Below, in pieces: positions 21,136 to 22,653 of a DNA stretch of 22,653 nt. This DNA comes from an uncultured Succinivibrio sp. (GTDB lineage Bacteria; Pseudomonadota; Gammaproteobacteria; Enterobacterales; Succinivibrionaceae). The notes under the pieces are model-generated. The model was given only the letters and a program-made list of their open reading frames with translations. It did no database searches and was not told the origin of the DNA. Each line of letters starts with the position of its first letter. Positions within the stretch are counted from its first letter, which is position 1. The DNA lies in contig CAAGAC010000108.1 of the NCBI GenBank assembly GCA_900767695.1, positions 1 through 22,653 on the forward strand. The letters are read 5' to 3'. Made by a program: the position numbers and the translations under genes.

Positions 21136-22653
21136 TCAGTTGTCCGACCTTTTGATGCTGGACATGAATGCCTTGAGTTCGGATGGCTTGGAGAGCATTT
21201 TAACAGGCGGAAGCGAGCGCATGAACACCGCCCCGTAGCTTTTGGAAACGATGCGGGGATCGCAGATGACGAGCGCCCCGCGGTCGTTCTCGTGGCGGAT
21301 GAGCCTGCCCACGCCCTGCCTGAGCTCTATGACCGCCTCGGGCACCGAGATCCCCATGAAGTGGGCCTTGCCCTTGCCGGCGCGGGAGTCGTAGAGGTTG
21401 CAGCGGGCACGGGTCACCGGATCGCCGGGAGCGGCGAACGGAAGCTTGTCGATGATGACGAGCGAGAGCGCCCGCCCCTGCACGTCGACCCCGGCCCAGA
21501 AGGACGAGGTGCCCACGAGGATCGCGCGCCCGTCGCGCCTGAACTCGTCGAGGAGCCTCGTGTTCGAGAGCCCTCCGCTGTTCTGCGAGAGCACCTTGCG
21601 CTCCATGCCGTAGCGGGCGCGGAGCACCTCGGAGGCGTGGTTGAGCGCGCTCACCGAGGTCGTGAGGTAGAAGATCCCGCCGTCGGTAGCGCGGATCACC
21701 GGATCGAGAGCGTCGAGGATCCGATCGTCGCGGAACTTGTCGGAAGGCTCGGGAAAGTCCCTCGAGACCAGGAGCGCCGCGTGGGTCCTGTAGTCAAAGG
21801 GGCTTGGGACTGTGAGCTCCTCGGTGCCCTCGGAGGGCGCGCCGATGTCGCGGCGGAACTTTGAGAAGTCGCCTGCGACCGAGAGGGTTGCCGAGGTCAT
21901 GACCGCGCCGATGCCGGCGGTCATGCAGCCCTTGAGGAACTGCCCCATGAACTTCGAGATCTCAAGGGGCGTCAGGCGCAGCGAGAAGCCGTGGGACGAG
22001 ACGTATGCCGATCCCGCGTGGGTGCCGCGAAGCTCGGAATCCTTGCTGTTGAGCGTCATCAGGCCGCCCATGGCATCGAGCACGCCGTCAAACTGCTTCT
22101 GGATGGAGCCGAATGCCTCCTCGTCGGCAAGCTTCACCCCGTCGATGAAATGCGAGACGTCCTTGACCGACTTGTAGAGACTGGCCACGAGATCGCGAAA
22201 CTCCCTGCGCGGCTTCTGGTAGACGTGCATGGGATCGGTCTGCGACTCGTCGAAGTCCTCGAAGCGGTATTCGAGGAAGTCGTGCTGCCCGTCTCCCATG
22301 CCGCGCATGTAGGAAAGAAGCGCCCCGGACGCCTCCATCACGCGCCTCCCGGCCTTCTCGGCCTCGGCGGCGAAGGCGCTTGCGCCCTGGGTTGTCCGCA
22401 CCACCTGCAAGAGCACGTCGCACAGGGTCTTGAGCGCGCGCGATGATGCCTCCTGCCCGAGGTGCGAGCGCCCGGCCTCGGGCAGCTCGTGGGCCTCGTC
22501 GAAGACGATGGCCTTGTACTTCGGGAGCATGAAGCTCGGGGACTTGAGATCAAACGGCGACTCGATCTGGGCGTCCGCGAAGAACAGCGCGTGGTTTACC
22601 ACCACGACGTTGCAGTTGGCGGCATGCCGCCTTGCCACGTAGGCGAAGCAGCG
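21136..22653 (-). CDS. yoaA: DinG/YoaA-family ATP-dependent DNA helicase, 3' part
   Basis: The frame runs off the right edge; about 505 of the ~640 residues usual for YoaA are visible, and Walker A lies outside. This is an XPD-like SF2 helicase with an iron-sulfur cluster. The first visible residues 'RCFAYVARRHA' carry what is probably the last cluster cysteine, followed by 'VVVVNHALFFAD'. Then come DEAH motif 'VFDEAHELPEAG', 'TSATLSVAGDFSKF', motif V 'GTSSFWAGVDVQG' and motif VI 'QGVGRLIRHENDRG'. YoaA works in DNA damage tolerance with the polymerase III chi subunit in E. coli. YoaA is preferred over DinG because tsaB is directly downstream, as in E. coli; 74 nt separate them. Confidence 0.9.
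   Translation of the reverse strand, partial: RCFAYVARRHAANCNVVVVNHALFFADAQIESPFDLKSPSFMLPKYKAIVFDEAHELPEAGRSHLGQEASSRALKTLCDVLLQVVRTTQGASAFAAEAEKAGRRVMEASGALLSYMRGMGDGQHDFLEYRFEDFDESQTDPMHVYQKPRREFRDLVASLYKSVKDVSHFIDGVKLADEEAFGSIQKQFDGVLDAMGGLMTLNSKDSELRGTHAGSAYVSSHGFSLRLTPLEISKFMGQFLKGCMTAGIGAVMTSATLSVAGDFSKFRRDIGAPSEGTEELTVPSPFDYRTHAALLVSRDFPEPSDKFRDDRILDALDPVIRATDGGIFYLTTSVSALNHASEVLRARYGMERKVLSQNSGGLSNTRLLDEFRRDGRAILVGTSSFWAGVDVQGRALSLVIIDKLPFAAPGDPVTRARCNLYDSRAGKGKAHFMGISVPEAVIELRQGVGRLIRHENDRGALVICDPRIVSKSYGAVFMRSLPPVKMLSKPSELKAFMSSIKRSDN

Noticed and set aside
1..22653. Insertion sequence, prophage or integrative element around the tRNA
   Set aside because: No transposase or integrase is present, and no repeat of the tRNA 3' end was noticed elsewhere in the window.

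Overview
The window is GC-rich, densely coded bacterial DNA. Gene content points to a gammaproteobacterium: a YoaA/DinG-type helicase directly upstream of tsaB (the Escherichia coli arrangement), a polar-flagellate-style flagellin behind a sigma-54-like promoter, a BcsC/BcsD/BcsZ cellulose cluster, and an Old Yellow Enzyme/ArsR pair. The mix of cellulose, phosphonate and flagellar genes with a PAS-like/degenerate GGDEF regulator of a kind common in gut anaerobes would fit Aeromonadales/Succinivibrionaceae, but that placement is inference and no 16S gene is present.

Layout. 1-4304 (+): the 3' end of a bacterial cellulose operon: bcsC (5' end outside the window), bcsD, bcsZ, then a hairpin terminator. 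4445-5350 (+): a PAS-like plus degenerate GGDEF protein. 5438-5513 (+): tRNA-Gly(GCC) with a near-consensus promoter and a strong hairpin after it. 5677-6826 (-): an Old Yellow Enzyme gene with three apparent frame breaks, preceded by an intact ArsR-type regulator (6894-7205, -). 7343-12732 (-): a tightly coupled 2-aminoethylphosphonate (AEP) operon transcribed phnT-phnU-phnS-phnW-phnX. 12733-13401: a non-coding stretch with the operon's control region, a 20-bp tandem repeat and a terminator. 13402-14895 (-): an acetaldehyde-type aldehyde dehydrogenase. 14896-15293: the divergent control region between this gene and flagellin, with sigma-54-like and IHF-like sites. 15294-16235 (+): flagellin. 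16309-18619 (-): a MATE exporter and a quinone-oxidoreductase-like enzyme. 18620-19078: gene-free, hairpin-rich DNA that may encode a structured RNA. 19079-20284 (-): a lipoprotein with four copies of a 16-residue motif and a Gln-rich small protein. 20351-22653 (-): tsaB and a helicase gene running off the right edge.

How the genes fit together. The phn operon imports AEP (PhnS binding protein, PhnU fused permease, PhnT ATPase), transaminates it to phosphonoacetaldehyde (PhnW) and hydrolyses that to acetaldehyde and phosphate (PhnX). The aldehyde dehydrogenase just upstream on the same strand belongs by its C-terminal signature to the acetaldehyde-oxidising AcoD/ExaC/AldB group, so the locus may carry a full AEP-to-acetate route. 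The cellulose genes are followed by a protein with a GGDEF fold but no GGDEF catalytic motif, a possible c-di-GMP-related regulator.

The least explained elements are the repeat lipoprotein, the hairpin-rich region 18726-18960, the broken oxidoreductase with an intact regulator, and the tandem repeat upstream of the phosphonate operon. No insertion sequence, prophage gene or CRISPR array was seen.
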